From assembly GCA_965223305.1 (NCBI GenBank), contig CBDCWT010000044.1, positions 1 to 51,103 on the forward strand: a DNA stretch of 51,103 nt, in the 5' to 3' direction. This document shows, in pieces, positions 24,889-33,908 of the stretch; within the stretch, counting starts at the first letter, position 1, and each line of letters begins with the position of its first letter. The notes under the pieces are model-generated. The model saw only the letters and a list, made by a program, of their open reading frames with translations, did not search any database and was not told the DNA's origin. A program made the translations under genes and the position numbers. This DNA comes from CBDCWT01 sp965223305 (lineage in GTDB: Bacteria > Planctomycetota > Planctomycetia > Pirellulales > Pirellulaceae).

Positions 24889-25869
24889 TTATTTCGTGCC
24901 GGCGGCCAGCAACAGCGCACCATGCACGACGACTTCCTCGCCCAGGTCGGCGGGTACGATTTCACAGTAGCCGCGAAACGGCGGAAACATGTGGCGTTCG
25001 ACTTCACGACGGAGGGGTGCAAACAGGAGCTCTTCGCCCAACTGTGACACACCACCTCCGATCACGATTCGCTGCGGGCAGAGCAACCGGATGACCTGGT
25101 TGAGGGTCCAGGCGAGGGTCTGCCAAGAGTTTTGAAGATGTCCCCGGGCGAGTTGGTTTCCCGAACGGGCAGCCGTGGCTATGGTGACCGCCGTGATTTC
25201 CTCGAGTTTTCCGCCGGCGAGTTCAACAAGCTCCGAGGCGTCTTGGGACTCCGAACCGTCTTGTTCCAGGGCGTGTTTGACCAGCGGCTGGATCCGCTCG
25301 GCGATGCCCCATCCCGAGCAAACGGATTCGAGCGTCGGGCCGGCGTGGTTGGCGGTGCCGGCCGCGTGGGGAACCTGCAGGTGGCCGACCTCCGAGGCCC
25401 CGCCACCGGCACCGCGGTAGATCGACCGCTCGACGATCAAGCCGCCTCCAATGCCGCTGCCGATCGTCATATAGAAGACCGGGGAATGGCCGGCACCGGC
25501 GCCCAGCACGGCTTCGGCCAGACCGGCGGTGTCGGCATCGTTTTGTAAGACGCAGCGGTGTCCGAATCGTTCGGCGCACCAGTCGGCTAGGGGAAATCGA
25601 TCCCAGCCGACCACCTGATGAGACTTGGCGACGCGACCTGACGTGCTGTCGACGGGACCCCCGAATCCAATCCCCAGGCCTTGCAGCCTATCTAACGAGA
25701 GACCTGTTCGTTGGAGCAGTCTGCCGGTGAGGTGCTCGACCTGTTCGAGGATTCCGGGGGCACCGGCCGACGCTCGAGCGGTGGTGCGTTCCAGTTCGGC
25801 GAGGCGACCACTGCCGTCACCGAGTCCTGCTTGCAGTTTGGTTCCACCAATCTCGATACCCAAGTACAT
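24889..25869 (-). CDS. ROK-family kinase-like protein lacking the usual zinc motif
   Basis: 326 residues. ATP-phosphate loop GIEIGGTKLQAGL at the start, QNDADTAGLAEA in the middle (the D of NDAD is the catalytic base), and TIGSGIGGGLIV. In canonical ROK sugar kinases EIGHxxV is followed by a zinc-binding CxCGxxxCxE. Here EVGHLQV is followed by a stretch with no CxCG, and only ESVCSG remains. It probably still binds a sugar and phosphorylates it (glucose-type), but structural zinc is doubtful. The start is ATG 25869; the open frame upstream enters the tandem array and is spurious. GGGGA lies nine bases before the start. Confidence 0.85.
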   Translation of the reverse strand: MYLGIEIGGTKLQAGLGDGSGRLAELERTTARASAGAPGILEQVEHLTGRLLQRTGLSLDRLQGLGIGFGGPVDSTSGRVAKSHQVVGWDRFPLADWCAERFGHRCVLQNDADTAGLAEAVLGAGAGHSPVFYMTIGSGIGGGLIVERSIYRGAGGGASEVGHLQVPHAAGTANHAGPTLESVCSGWGIAERIQPLVKHALEQDGSESQDASELVELAGGKLEEITAVTIATAARSGNQLARGHLQNSWQTLAWTLNQVIRLLCPQRIVIGGGVSQLGEELLFAPLRREVERHMFPPFRGYCEIVPADLGEEVVVHGALLLAAGTK

Positions 25870-25941
25870 CGCTGCGTTCCCCGCCAATCTGTTGTGCGCT
25901 GCAGTATACTCGTTCTCGAGGGGACGGGAGCAGCAGCGGGG

Positions 25942-27075
25942 GACAGGATCAACATGACGAACAGGATGGAGTGGCGGCTCCAACTGCGGAATGCCCTGTC
26001 TCGCTCTTGCCGCGCAACAGTCATGTACAGCGCTCGGGAGGGCGAGGCTGGGGTGACGAAAACTTTGGACCACAACAGGCAGTGTCAAAAAGCAATTGCT
26101 ATCGCAACATTTGGTGGGAGCAATGCATGCTAGTTGTCACAAAACCAATGCAATTCGAGGCAAACTCCTATACTGCGCCCGATAGCATCGAAGATGTTGG
26201 GACAAGTTCGCTCGGCGACTACCACATGTGGTGAAGAACGTTTCACCATCCCAGGGCGAGGCTCCTGCCGAGCCGAAATAGATCGGAGTGCTGGTTACCG
26301 TGGAACCGTGGGCTAACGCCCCGCGGCTGATCTTTTACTACGGTCCTTAGCCATCTTGTTGATCCTGTAGATCCTGTCAAAAAAGCAGAGACAGGATCAA
26401 CATGATGAACAGGATGGAGTGGCGGCTCCAACTGCGGAATGCCCCGTCTCACTCTTGCCGCGCAACAGTCATGTACAGCGCTCGGGAGGGCGAGGCTCCT
26501 GCCGAGCCGAAATACATCGAAGTACTGGTTACTGTGTGGGAACCGTGGGCTAACGCCCTGCGGCTGATCTTTTATCACGGTCCTTGGCCATCTTGTCGAT
26601 CCTGTAAATCCTGTCAACAGACAGAGGACAGGATCAACATGATGAACAGGATGGAGTGGCGGCTCCAACTGCGGAATGCCCCGTCTCACTCTTGCCGCGC
26701 AACAGTCGTGTACAGCGCCGGGAGGGCGAGGCTCCTGCCGAGCCGAAATACATCGAAGTACTGGTTACCGCGGGAACCGTGGGCTAACGCCCCGCGGCTG
26801 ATCTTTTACTACGGTCCTTAGCCATCTTGTCGATCCTGTAAATCCTGTCAACAGACAGAGGACAGGATCAACATGATGAACAGGATGGAGTGGCGGCTCC
26901 AACTGCGGAATGCCCCGTCTCACTCTTGCCGCGCAACAGTCGTGTACAGCGCTCGGGAGGGCGAGGCTCCTGCCGAGCCGAAATAGATCGTAGTGCTGGT
27001 TACTGCGGGAACCGTGGGCTAACGCCGGCTAACGCCCAGCGGCTGATTTTGTAGCACGGTCCCTGTAGATCCTGT
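25942..27075. repeat. Tandem array 1: four units of about 235 bp
   Basis: Units start at 25942, 26390, 26627 and 26861, each with GACAGGATCAACATGATGAA; later units are 237 and 234 bp. Each carries, in order, that head, the CGGGAGGGCGAGGCTCCTGC palindromic module, an AACCGTGGGCTAACGCC module and a tail ATCCTGTAAATCCTGTC, which is inverted relative to the next head. Unit 1 is 448 bp because a 203-bp sequence plus its target duplication sits inside it (448 minus 214 leaves 234). The last unit ends near 27075. Short frames inside (MMNRMEWRLQLRN..) are by-products. The rest of 25870-27136 holds nothing else. Confidence 0.92.
26050..26252. mobile_element. 203-bp MITE-like insertion with 11-bp target duplication
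   Basis: It interrupts unit 1 of tandem array 1. AGGGCGAGGCT occurs at 26039-26049 and again at 26253-26263, once in uninterrupted units. The ends are imperfect inverted repeats: GGGGTGACGAAAAC at the left and, read inward from the right, GGGATGGTGAAACG. A small hairpin GGTGAA/TTCACC sits at the right end. It has no coding capacity. An 11-bp duplication is in the range made by IS4-type transposases, but no parent element is in the window. Confidence 0.75.
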
Positions 27076-27136
27076 CAAATGATAGCGTTGCTCTCCCGGT
27101 GACCGGCGGCCGAAGTTGACGTGCAACTGCTAGCTG

Positions 27137-27997
27137 ATGGAACCTCGTCTTGCGCTCGACGCGGTGTTGCGGGAGCAGGCGCAATCGGATACCGTACGCG
27201 CCAATCTTGCTGGGGCCTCATTTCGAGAATGGTCAATTATGAGATTGTTCGAGAACCCGGTTTTGCGCGCCGGAAAGATTCGCGCGATCGATGGACAGCT
27301 CTGCATCGACGAGCAGGTGCTAAGCGAGTTCCTCATGGCCTCTTACGACCCGCTCCCTGAATTTGAGGGCCCGCCAAACTACCGCTTGAAACGCAACGGG
27401 CGCGGTAAGGACCATCCGCGCTACGCCCGCTTCGTTTATGCGTTGGCGCGGCACTATCGGCCCGAATATGTGGTGGAGGTCGGGACGTTTGCTGGCGGCA
27501 CGGCAGTTGGGTTTGCCAAGGCGCTGATCGAGAACGACCGCGGCCAACTAATCTGTGTCGATCAAGACTCATACAGCAGTGGCACTTTTCCGCATATCGT
27601 GCGGAGGAACCTGCAACGGGTCGGGCTTCCCGAGTCTCGGGTTCAGCTTTGCTGTGGGGACTCCAAGGAATGGCTTCCCAGGTTGTCCTACCAGCTTCCT
27701 GGCCAAGTCGACATCCTGCTTGTTGACGGAGACCACAGTTACGAAGGAGCGATGACCGATCTCACCAATGCTCTACCACTCTTGAAGCCGGGAGGGATGA
27801 TTCTCGTCCACGATTTAGACCGCCGCCGTCGGATGGCGGAGGCGACAGACGAGCATCCGTACCCGGTTTACGAGGCGTTTCATCACTTCGCCACCGGCCA
27901 TCGACTGCAGTGGTGCATCCTGAAGTTCATTCGGAAGCATCTGGGAATCATCCGGCTTAGTGAGTGCGCGGCGCAACCAACTCGCCGCGCTGCATAA
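27137..27997 (+). CDS. Class I SAM-dependent methyltransferase (Methyltransf_24 type)
   Basis: 286 residues. Motif I is VVEVGTFAGGTAVGFA (about 111-126), the acidic strand-2 end is LICVDQDSYS, and DILLVDGDHSYEGAMTDL is the family hallmark, followed by LLKPGGMILVHD. Methyltransf_24 proteins include cephalosporin-hydroxylase-like and glycan or macrolide O-methyltransferases; the substrate is not predictable. It starts 60 bp after tandem array 1. An internal ATG at 27239 is an alternative start, as neither has a clear ribosome-binding site. It is convergent with the TolC-type gene. Confidence 0.85.
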   Translation: MEPRLALDAVLREQAQSDTVRANLAGASFREWSIMRLFENPVLRAGKIRAIDGQLCIDEQVLSEFLMASYDPLPEFEGPPNYRLKRNGRGKDHPRYARFVYALARHYRPEYVVEVGTFAGGTAVGFAKALIENDRGQLICVDQDSYSSGTFPHIVRRNLQRVGLPESRVQLCCGDSKEWLPRLSYQLPGQVDILLVDGDHSYEGAMTDLTNALPLLKPGGMILVHDLDRRRRMAEATDEHPYPVYEAFHHFATGHRLQWCILKFIRKHLGIIRLSECAAQPTRRAA

Positions 27998-27998
27998 G

Positions 27999-28025
27999 AA
28001 CCGCCTGTAGGTGGTTGGCGGTTTT
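27999..28025 (+). terminator. Probable intrinsic terminator after the methyltransferase
   Basis: AACCGCC (27999-28005) pairs with GGCGGTT (28017-28023) across an 11-nt loop, followed by a short T run (28022-28025). It lies in the 43-bp space between convergent genes. Confidence 0.5.
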
Positions 28026-28040
28026 GAGCCTCGGAAAGCG

Positions 28041-30026
28041 CTACTGAGTGTTCAGCGTTGGAAGGTGCGCGGTGCGTGCCGCGTCGACCGACCCCACCGG
28101 GGGTAGGCGTTTGAACGACGCCGCGCCTGAGGAAGTCGGCTCGTCCAGTGGGGGTAGCGGAGGCGGCTCCTGATATTGTGAGTCCTCTGAGCTGTCCGCT
28201 TCCGATGCTTGCTCGAACGGATTCTGTAAGTCAAAGGACTCTTCGGCCGGTTGCTCGGCCGATGGATAGCGGTCGACTGCTGCCGCGGGAATCGCCTGGG
28301 ACGGATAGAGGCGCTCGGCCTTGAAGCGGCCGAGCGGACCGATCGAGCCGAACCGTTCTTCATAGAACGCTACGCCGTGGGCTTGCAGGATGGTCCCCGT
28401 GGCCAGCTCTAGATTCGCCAGCTCGGTGTTGTATTGGGTGAGCGCCTGGGCCTCCGAGCTGATGGCGTTGCCCCAATCGACGATCGCCTGCAACACGGTG
28501 ATGAACTGGATTAGACCGTTGACGTAGGCCCGAGTCTGTTGTTCGAGGTTGAGCGCCGCCGCCTCGCGGACAGCCTGTAGCCGCTTGTACTGCGCGTAGA
28601 ACTGGTCCAGATTTCGCAGGTTACCGGCTAGGGTGTGCACCATCTGATGAACGCCTTGGGCGAGGTTCGCTCGGTCCCGCGCGATCAGCAACTCTTGCTG
28701 GCGTAGTGCTGCGCGTTCGCTCCGCAGCCCCAAGGGGACGGAAAAATTGACGCCTAAGGACCAGTCGGTAAACTGGCCCGCGCGCGATCTCAGGTCCGAC
28801 CCGATGGGCATCTCGCCCTCCAGACCGTTCCAGCGGTAGAGGGCGGTGGCATCGACGCGCGGCGTCGCCTGATTCCTAGATTGCCGCAGCAACTGCTCGT
28901 CGGCCTCGACGATTAACTTCAGCTCAATGATGTCCGGTCTCTGCTGTTCCCCCAAGTCGACGATCTGCTGCCAGTCGATCCGCAGCTCGACGGCGTTGGG
29001 AGGCGTCACCGGCACGATCCGATGCGGCTCGTAGGGTGGCAGGCCGAGGATGTTCCGCAGCGCGGCCTCTCGTTGTAGTAAGTTGGCTTGAGCGGCGAGG
29101 AGGGCCACGCGGAAGTTCTCCAGCGCGACGCGTGTCTGGGACACTTCGCCGGCACTTGCCAGACCGACCTCTGCGGCCTTCTCGCTCCGCTGGTTGGCGA
29201 ACTCAGCCTGCTGGACTTGCTGCTCGCGAGCCCACAGATCGGTGCGTGCGAAAACGAGTAACCAGTAGGCGGCGATGATTCCTTGGACGTGTTGCTGAAC
29301 GCTGTCTTTGTACTGGAAGAAAGATCGTTCTGTATCGATCCGCGCCAACACGATCGGGATGCGGTTCACTGCCAACCCGCCGCCCTGCAAGAGTGGTTGG
29401 GTATAGCTCAAGTCGACCGAGGACCCAGTCTGAGGGTTCAGCGGGAACACGCCTGGACGAAACCGGCTGGCGTTCGAATTGACGCCGAAATCGACGGTCC
29501 CGCCGGTGCTGGTTTGCTTCGAGAGGCCGAAATCCAGGTTGTCGCTGCCGGTCCGCGTGCCCCCGATAATCGCCCTTGTTGGATCCAGCGGATCGAAGAA
29601 AGCGTTAGGAGGTTCGCTGCTGTTCCAGAAGTGCTCGGCCCGTACGGCTGGATCGAAACGAGCCCGCTGTTGGTCGATCTGTGTGTTCGAGATCGCCGCA
29701 TCGTACACTGTGCGGCCGCTGCTCACCGCGCTAGCGCCTGCGAGTACTCGGACCACCTCCGAGTTGGCTAGCCCGAGGGCGATTGCTTCATTTAGTGAGA
29801 GATTCCTCGGCGGCAGGTCCGTTTGAGGGTCGGAGACGGTAGCTGGGCGGGGGATGCTAGCAAGTGGAAAGTGCGGAAGCTCAGATGGGTCCCGCACTTC
29901 GAGGGAAGTTTGTTCGGGTAAGATAAAGGGCCATAAGTCACCTGAAAAGGCGAACTTAGCGAACCAAAGCAGGCACAGACCGGTAGCCCAGCCGACCCGT
30001 CGAAGCCTCGCGTGTGCCGTTCGCAT
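28041..30026 (-). CDS. TolC-family outer membrane efflux protein
   Basis: 661 residues from ATG 30026, with a signal peptide (VGWATGLCLLWFAKFAFSG). Two outer-membrane-efflux repeats are visible as long amphipathic helices (for example LDLGLSKQTSTGGTVDFGV to EQQVQQAEFANQRSEKAAE, then QQRPDIIELKLIVEADEQLL to the C-terminal half). An acidic Pro/Ser-rich tail of about 80 residues follows. It forms a trimeric channel across the outer membrane. It stands alone here and could serve the MacAB-like system at 39331-42767. The frame is open for 60 more codons upstream, but the signal peptide fixes the start. Confidence 0.9.
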   Translation of the reverse strand: MRTAHARLRRVGWATGLCLLWFAKFAFSGDLWPFILPEQTSLEVRDPSELPHFPLASIPRPATVSDPQTDLPPRNLSLNEAIALGLANSEVVRVLAGASAVSSGRTVYDAAISNTQIDQQRARFDPAVRAEHFWNSSEPPNAFFDPLDPTRAIIGGTRTGSDNLDFGLSKQTSTGGTVDFGVNSNASRFRPGVFPLNPQTGSSVDLSYTQPLLQGGGLAVNRIPIVLARIDTERSFFQYKDSVQQHVQGIIAAYWLLVFARTDLWAREQQVQQAEFANQRSEKAAEVGLASAGEVSQTRVALENFRVALLAAQANLLQREAALRNILGLPPYEPHRIVPVTPPNAVELRIDWQQIVDLGEQQRPDIIELKLIVEADEQLLRQSRNQATPRVDATALYRWNGLEGEMPIGSDLRSRAGQFTDWSLGVNFSVPLGLRSERAALRQQELLIARDRANLAQGVHQMVHTLAGNLRNLDQFYAQYKRLQAVREAAALNLEQQTRAYVNGLIQFITVLQAIVDWGNAISSEAQALTQYNTELANLELATGTILQAHGVAFYEERFGSIGPLGRFKAERLYPSQAIPAAAVDRYPSAEQPAEESFDLQNPFEQASEADSSEDSQYQEPPPLPPLDEPTSSGAASFKRLPPVGSVDAARTAHLPTLNTQ

Positions 30027-30273
30027 ACTGTGAGCATTCGACGCGTTATCCGGGCTGGCTAAAAGATTTACCGCTGGCCGGAAAAGTTTGCCAGCGGGGT
30101 CCGCGGGTGTCGTCGAAGGTGTCCCAACTCGCCCCCCTACAGCGAAACAGCGCCGGATGCCGCTTGAGATTCCATGGAGAAGCGGGTGGGCCCGCTTTAC
30201 TAGCATGCCGCCTCTGATTCTGTACTAATCCTGTCGCAATGAAGGACCTTCAATCTCGGACAGCGGGAATGCG

Positions 30274-30825
30274 ATGGTAAGTGCGATCATGATCCGCGAC
30301 TACGATCCGGTCTGGCCCGAGCGTTTTCAGGCGCTGCGCCAGAAACTATGGAGTGTCATGTTCGACTTTGCCCTGTCAATTGAGCACGTCGGCAGCACAT
30401 CTGTTCCGGGGCTGGCCGCGAAGCCCATTGTCGACCTCGACATTGTGGTGCGTTCGGTAGGCGACATCTCAACTGCAATTACTCGATTGGCTACTTTGGG
30501 CTACATCCACAAAGGAGACGTTGGAGTTGAAGGACGCGAAGCCTTCGAGAATCCCCCAGGCGAGGAAGATCATCATCTGTATGTGTGTCCGGATGGCAGC
30601 CTTGGGCTTCGCAACCATCTGGCTCTTCGTGATTACCTCCGAGGCAACCCCGAGGCAGCGCGCGGCTACGGTGAACTTAAGAAGACGCTTGCGGCCAGGT
30701 ATCCGCACGACATCGATCGGTACATTGCCGGGAAGACCGAATTCATCCTTCGGATACTCCACGATTGCGGGATAGGCACGGACGAATTGGAGGGCATCGC
30801 GTCAGCGAATCAACTTCCGTCCTAA
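30274..30825 (+). CDS. GrpB-family protein (nucleotidyltransferase fold)
   Basis: 183 residues, full length. IEHVGSTSVPGLAAKPIVDLD carries the family signature of the minimal nucleotidyltransferase fold with the DLD metal-binding acids; FLRILHDCG-type C-terminal helices follow. GrpB proteins are widely scattered accessory genes, and some relatives modify coenzyme A or other small molecules. A second ATG five codons in could be the true start (MIRDYDPVWPERF). First gene of the rightward accessory run. Confidence 0.92.
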   Translation: MVSAIMIRDYDPVWPERFQALRQKLWSVMFDFALSIEHVGSTSVPGLAAKPIVDLDIVVRSVGDISTAITRLATLGYIHKGDVGVEGREAFENPPGEEDHHLYVCPDGSLGLRNHLALRDYLRGNPEAARGYGELKKTLAARYPHDIDRYIAGKTEFILRILHDCGIGTDELEGIASANQLPS

Positions 30826-30835
30826 GAAAGGACGG
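30817..30835 (+). terminator. Hairpin at the GrpB stop codon (no T run)
   Basis: CCGTCCT (30817-30823) pairs perfectly with AGGACGG (30829-30835) across AAGAA. It overlaps the TAA stop. The absence of a T run argues against efficient intrinsic termination; it may stabilise the transcript end. Confidence 0.35.
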
Positions 30836-30983
30836 ACTTGCCGGATTGGCAGGTGCGGTTTGGCAACGGACTCGCTGGCCTCGCAAACGACCCGACCTCG
30901 CCGGTACGATTCTGTGAGCGTGGTCGGCGAACGGCAGATCGCATGGCAGTGGTCGAAGTGATCTTAGAACGGAGGCTACCAAC

Positions 30984-31901
30984 GTGAAGCTAGTTGTTGC
31001 CACCTGCCAGTTTCCTGTAGGCAGCGAGATCCAGGGGAACACACGCTACGTGCTGCGACAGATACGAAAGGCGAAGGGTCTCGGCGCGCACGTAGCTCAC
31101 TTCTGCGAAGGTGCTCTATCGGGCTATGCTGGGACCGATTTCGACTCTTTCCAGGACTTTGACTGGGGGCTTCTGAGGTCGTGCTCGCTCCGTGTCATCG
31201 AGCTTGCCCGCGAGCTCGGAATTTGGGTCATTCTCGGCTCGAGCCACTCACTATCACGTGGGCGCAAGCCTCACAACTGCGCATACGTCATAAGCGACCA
31301 CGGTGAAATCGTCGATCGCTATGACAAGCGATTCTGTGCAGGAGATCGATCCGGAAAGACTGGGGACCTCGCACACTACACACCCGGCGATCACACCTGC
31401 ATCTTCGCAATTCGCGGCATCCGTTGTGGAGTCCTTGTCTGCCACGACTACCGATACCCAGAGCTATACCGTGAGTACAAGCGGCATCGTGTGCAAGTCA
31501 TGTTTCACTTGTTTCATGCCGGAAATATTCCTCCTTCACGGCTCAAGGCGATGCAGGCGCAGGTGGGCGCGAAGTTCCACGGTCTAAACAACGGAACTAC
31601 CTACCCGGAAATCACCATGCCCGCGACTATGCAGGCCGCGGCTGCGAGTAGTCACTTATGGATCAGTTGTAGCAACACGTCGGCTCGCCAGAGCTGCTGG
31701 CCCGCCTTCTTTGTTCGGGCGGATGGCGTCGTCACAGGGCGCCTTCGTCGAAATACCGCAGGCGTCCTTGTATCGACGGTGGATACGCAACAGCCGCTGT
31801 ACGATTCAACCCGTGTCTGGCGCCGCAACGCCATGCGAGGTGTACTTCACTCCGGACGAATCGTATCCGATGCGCGATCTGAAAACCGAACGGAACTGTA
31901 G
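30984..31901 (+). CDS. Carbon-nitrogen hydrolase (nitrilase superfamily)
   Basis: 305 residues with the complete triad E42 (HFCEGALSG), K115 (DRYDKRFCAG) and C153 (GVLVCHDYRYPE). A cytoplasmic thiol amidase/nitrilase; which amide or nitrile is unclear. The GTG start has GGAGG eight bases upstream, a strong signal. No partner enzyme is adjacent. A 158-bp spacer separates it from the GrpB gene. Confidence 0.92.
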   Translation: MKLVVATCQFPVGSEIQGNTRYVLRQIRKAKGLGAHVAHFCEGALSGYAGTDFDSFQDFDWGLLRSCSLRVIELARELGIWVILGSSHSLSRGRKPHNCAYVISDHGEIVDRYDKRFCAGDRSGKTGDLAHYTPGDHTCIFAIRGIRCGVLVCHDYRYPELYREYKRHRVQVMFHLFHAGNIPPSRLKAMQAQVGAKFHGLNNGTTYPEITMPATMQAAAASSHLWISCSNTSARQSCWPAFFVRADGVVTGRLRRNTAGVLVSTVDTQQPLYDSTRVWRRNAMRGVLHSGRIVSDARSENRTEL

Positions 31902-32296
31902 TCGCCTGCTGCGGAGAGACGAGTCCAGCTTGCTGTCGTATCAACTGTTGCGTTTACAAAGCGGAGGCAAAATGATCTTCTATCGCAGCGGATTCCTTCG
32001 ATGGCACAACACACCTCCTTGCAACCAGCGATTCGATGAAGCGACTTGCTTTCAGACCGTCGAATCGCGTTTGCCGTGTTATGCTAGATTACCCAGAATG
32101 TCGCAATCGCCCTGAGCCGCCTGCCCTCAGCATACGAGTTGTCGCCGGTACGGAATTGGCCGATCCAACGCCGCAGTAACTCCGACCGACGAATCAGGTG
32201 AAGTCGACTTGATGTGCTTGTGAAGTGACGCCCTTCCAGCCGCGCCTCACAAAACCACAGGTCTTGGAATCGCTCTGAAGCTACAATATCCGTGCC
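31902..32296. other. Intergenic region with one doubtful small frame
   Basis: 395 bp. A 47-codon frame starting at ATG 31972, with GGAGG close before it, ends at 32115 (MIFYRSGFLRWHNTPPCNQ...). It resembles nothing I know and is too short to call. The rest (32116-32296) shows no promoter, hairpin or repeat that I can support. Confidence 0.4.
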
Positions 32297-32827
32297 ATGG
32301 CTTCAAAACGGCTTCATCAATTCAGCGTACGCGGACTGCTTGGCCTGGCCTTGATTGTCTGCCTATCGCTTGCATGGTGGCGTGAACACTCACAACATCA
32401 AGAACTGCTGAACGGCTACGCATCGCTCAGTTACCCGGCGGTGATGTTCTGGTCGCCGGCCGGCGTAGAACGGTTCGATGTTGGCATCGGTACGTTCACC
32501 GTGGGTGGCCACCTGTTGATGGACCCCGATAAGTCGTTGCCCACTTCAGTCACGGGTCAGGCCGAGTTTGTGCGGACGAGTGACAGCCATGTCATTGCCC
32601 GATGCGAATTGAGCGTGGATGAACGCGACATCAACGTACTGGAGTTCTCTGGAGAAGTCTTCGCGGGAAACCCGAGCGATCTCGAGACGGGTTACTACTT
32701 CGTTCGCGTGACGATCAGGGAAAGCGGCACCGGTGAGTTGCTAGCTGAGGCGACGCAACTGTGCGAGTTGGTCGATGGCCGACAGGTACAAAAGAAGCGA
32801 GCCGTCCCAGATAACGACCGGGATTGA
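32297..32827 (+). CDS. Hypothetical membrane-anchored protein
   Basis: 176 residues, not recognised. One N-terminal membrane segment (GLLGLALIVCLSLAWW, about 13-28) is followed by an extracytoplasmic domain with beta-rich hydrophobic spacing (GTFTVGGHLLMDPDKSLP, NVLEFSGEVFAG, YYFVRVTIRESGTGELLAEA). The N-terminal RLHQFSVRGLLGL matches a short pattern common before the first helix of planctomycete small membrane proteins. It is isolated, with spacers of about 350-400 bp on both sides. Confidence 0.65.
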   Translation: MASKRLHQFSVRGLLGLALIVCLSLAWWREHSQHQELLNGYASLSYPAVMFWSPAGVERFDVGIGTFTVGGHLLMDPDKSLPTSVTGQAEFVRTSDSHVIARCELSVDERDINVLEFSGEVFAGNPSDLETGYYFVRVTIRESGTGELLAEATQLCELVDGRQVQKKRAVPDNDRD

Positions 32828-33173
32828 TGGGACTTCGTGCGTGCGTACGACGGGCTGTCCGGCGGCTCGGAAATCATGGCCGAGTCTCGGTAGAATGATC
32901 GCGTCTTCGGCAAGGGCATCGCTGTTGAGTGCCGCAGGTGTCGGGCACGAATTCAGATGTACTCGAACCAAAGGCCAGGTGGCTCCGGCTTTCGTCTTTT
33001 TTTTTGGAAACCCGCTGATTGGGGTAGAATGAGTCTGAGCGGCCAGATTGCTGTGCCATGAACTCGAGTGTTTCTGGATTTCGTTGTGTGTGGAGTTTGG
33101 TCTCTGCCGTTGGTCTTTTCTGTAGTCGGCGATTGGGGCCTAAACAGCCTGTGCGTCGTGAAGTAGTAGTCGA
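32828..33173. other. Intergenic region
   Basis: 346 bp. The only landmark is an 11-base T tract near 32995-33005, not preceded by a convincing stem. No repeat modules from elsewhere in the window are present. Overlapping frames on both strands look random. Confidence 0.4.
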
Positions 33174-33851
33174 ATGCGTAACGCAGTCTCTTTTTGCCTT
33201 GCCGGATATCTGTCAATCGCAGCAGTGGGATCGGCTGACGACCGGTTGCCGACACTTGCCGATGCATTACTCGGTAGCATACGTGAGCCAGCGCCAGGGC
33301 AATTCGCGACTCCTGACTCCGTTGTCACACACGCGCTAAACGCGATAAGAAACCACGACGTGGACGAGTACCTCAGATGTGTTCCAGTTCGGGAACTTCA
33401 TCGCACGCATGATTTGAGGTTTCACTTGCGGCAAAGTGGCGCATACGTACCACCTCCCAGTCGAATTCCAAAGTCCGATTACCTGAACCTCCAGAGGACT
33501 ATTGCTGAGCACCTGCAAGTCTTCTATCAAATCGCACTGGATGTCTTCTTGAGGGGTGACTCCCTCGAAGTCCGAACTGTTGATCCAGAGACAGCAGAAG
33601 GACGCAAGAATATTGACAAGGTGCTTAGCCAATTCGATGTGGACAAGCTGCAGCAGCTGAGAGCTGGAGAAATCCGGATTGAGATCCGCGGAGAGGCTCA
33701 CATCCTTGATCGGCACAGGGTATTGGGCGTATCTAAGCTCGCTGTGTTTCACACCAGTCTGAAGGACGGCAGCCACGAGATGAGGTTGTGGGGAGTCGCT
33801 GGGAAGATCGACGATCATTGGAGAATACTTTCGGCCTACGAAGGGCGGTAG
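33174..33851 (+). CDS. Hypothetical secreted protein
   Basis: 225 residues, not recognised. The N-terminal signal peptide MRNAVSFCLAGYLSIAAVG has a likely cleavage near GSADD. The mature part is mainly helical with mixed charge and ends in IDDHWRILSAYEGR, similar in feel to SnoaL/NTF2-like proteins, but no conserved motif supports that. It is followed after 57 bp by another secreted hypothetical gene. Confidence 0.65.
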   Translation: MRNAVSFCLAGYLSIAAVGSADDRLPTLADALLGSIREPAPGQFATPDSVVTHALNAIRNHDVDEYLRCVPVRELHRTHDLRFHLRQSGAYVPPPSRIPKSDYLNLQRTIAEHLQVFYQIALDVFLRGDSLEVRTVDPETAEGRKNIDKVLSQFDVDKLQQLRAGEIRIEIRGEAHILDRHRVLGVSKLAVFHTSLKDGSHEMRLWGVAGKIDDHWRILSAYEGR

Positions 33852-33908
33852 GTTTACTTCCGCGTCAATAGATGACGGGCTCTATGCACAAAGTCAGGAG
33901 CGAAACAA

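Noticed and set aside
25870..26088. Longer N-terminus for the ROK protein
   Set aside because: The extension reads through the tandem array; the ROK fold begins at MYLGIEIGGTK and a ribosome-binding site fits there.
26402..26821. Apparent protein repeats (MMNRMEWRLQLRN, GEAPAEPK) in tandem array 1
   Set aside because: Units happen to be multiples of three there, but array 2 units are 236, 236, 235 and 226 bp, which break the frame; the text follows from the palindromic DNA modules.
25942..27075. CRISPR array
   Set aside because: The units are about 235 bp with palindromic modules, not short direct repeats with unique spacers of equal length, and no cas genes are present.
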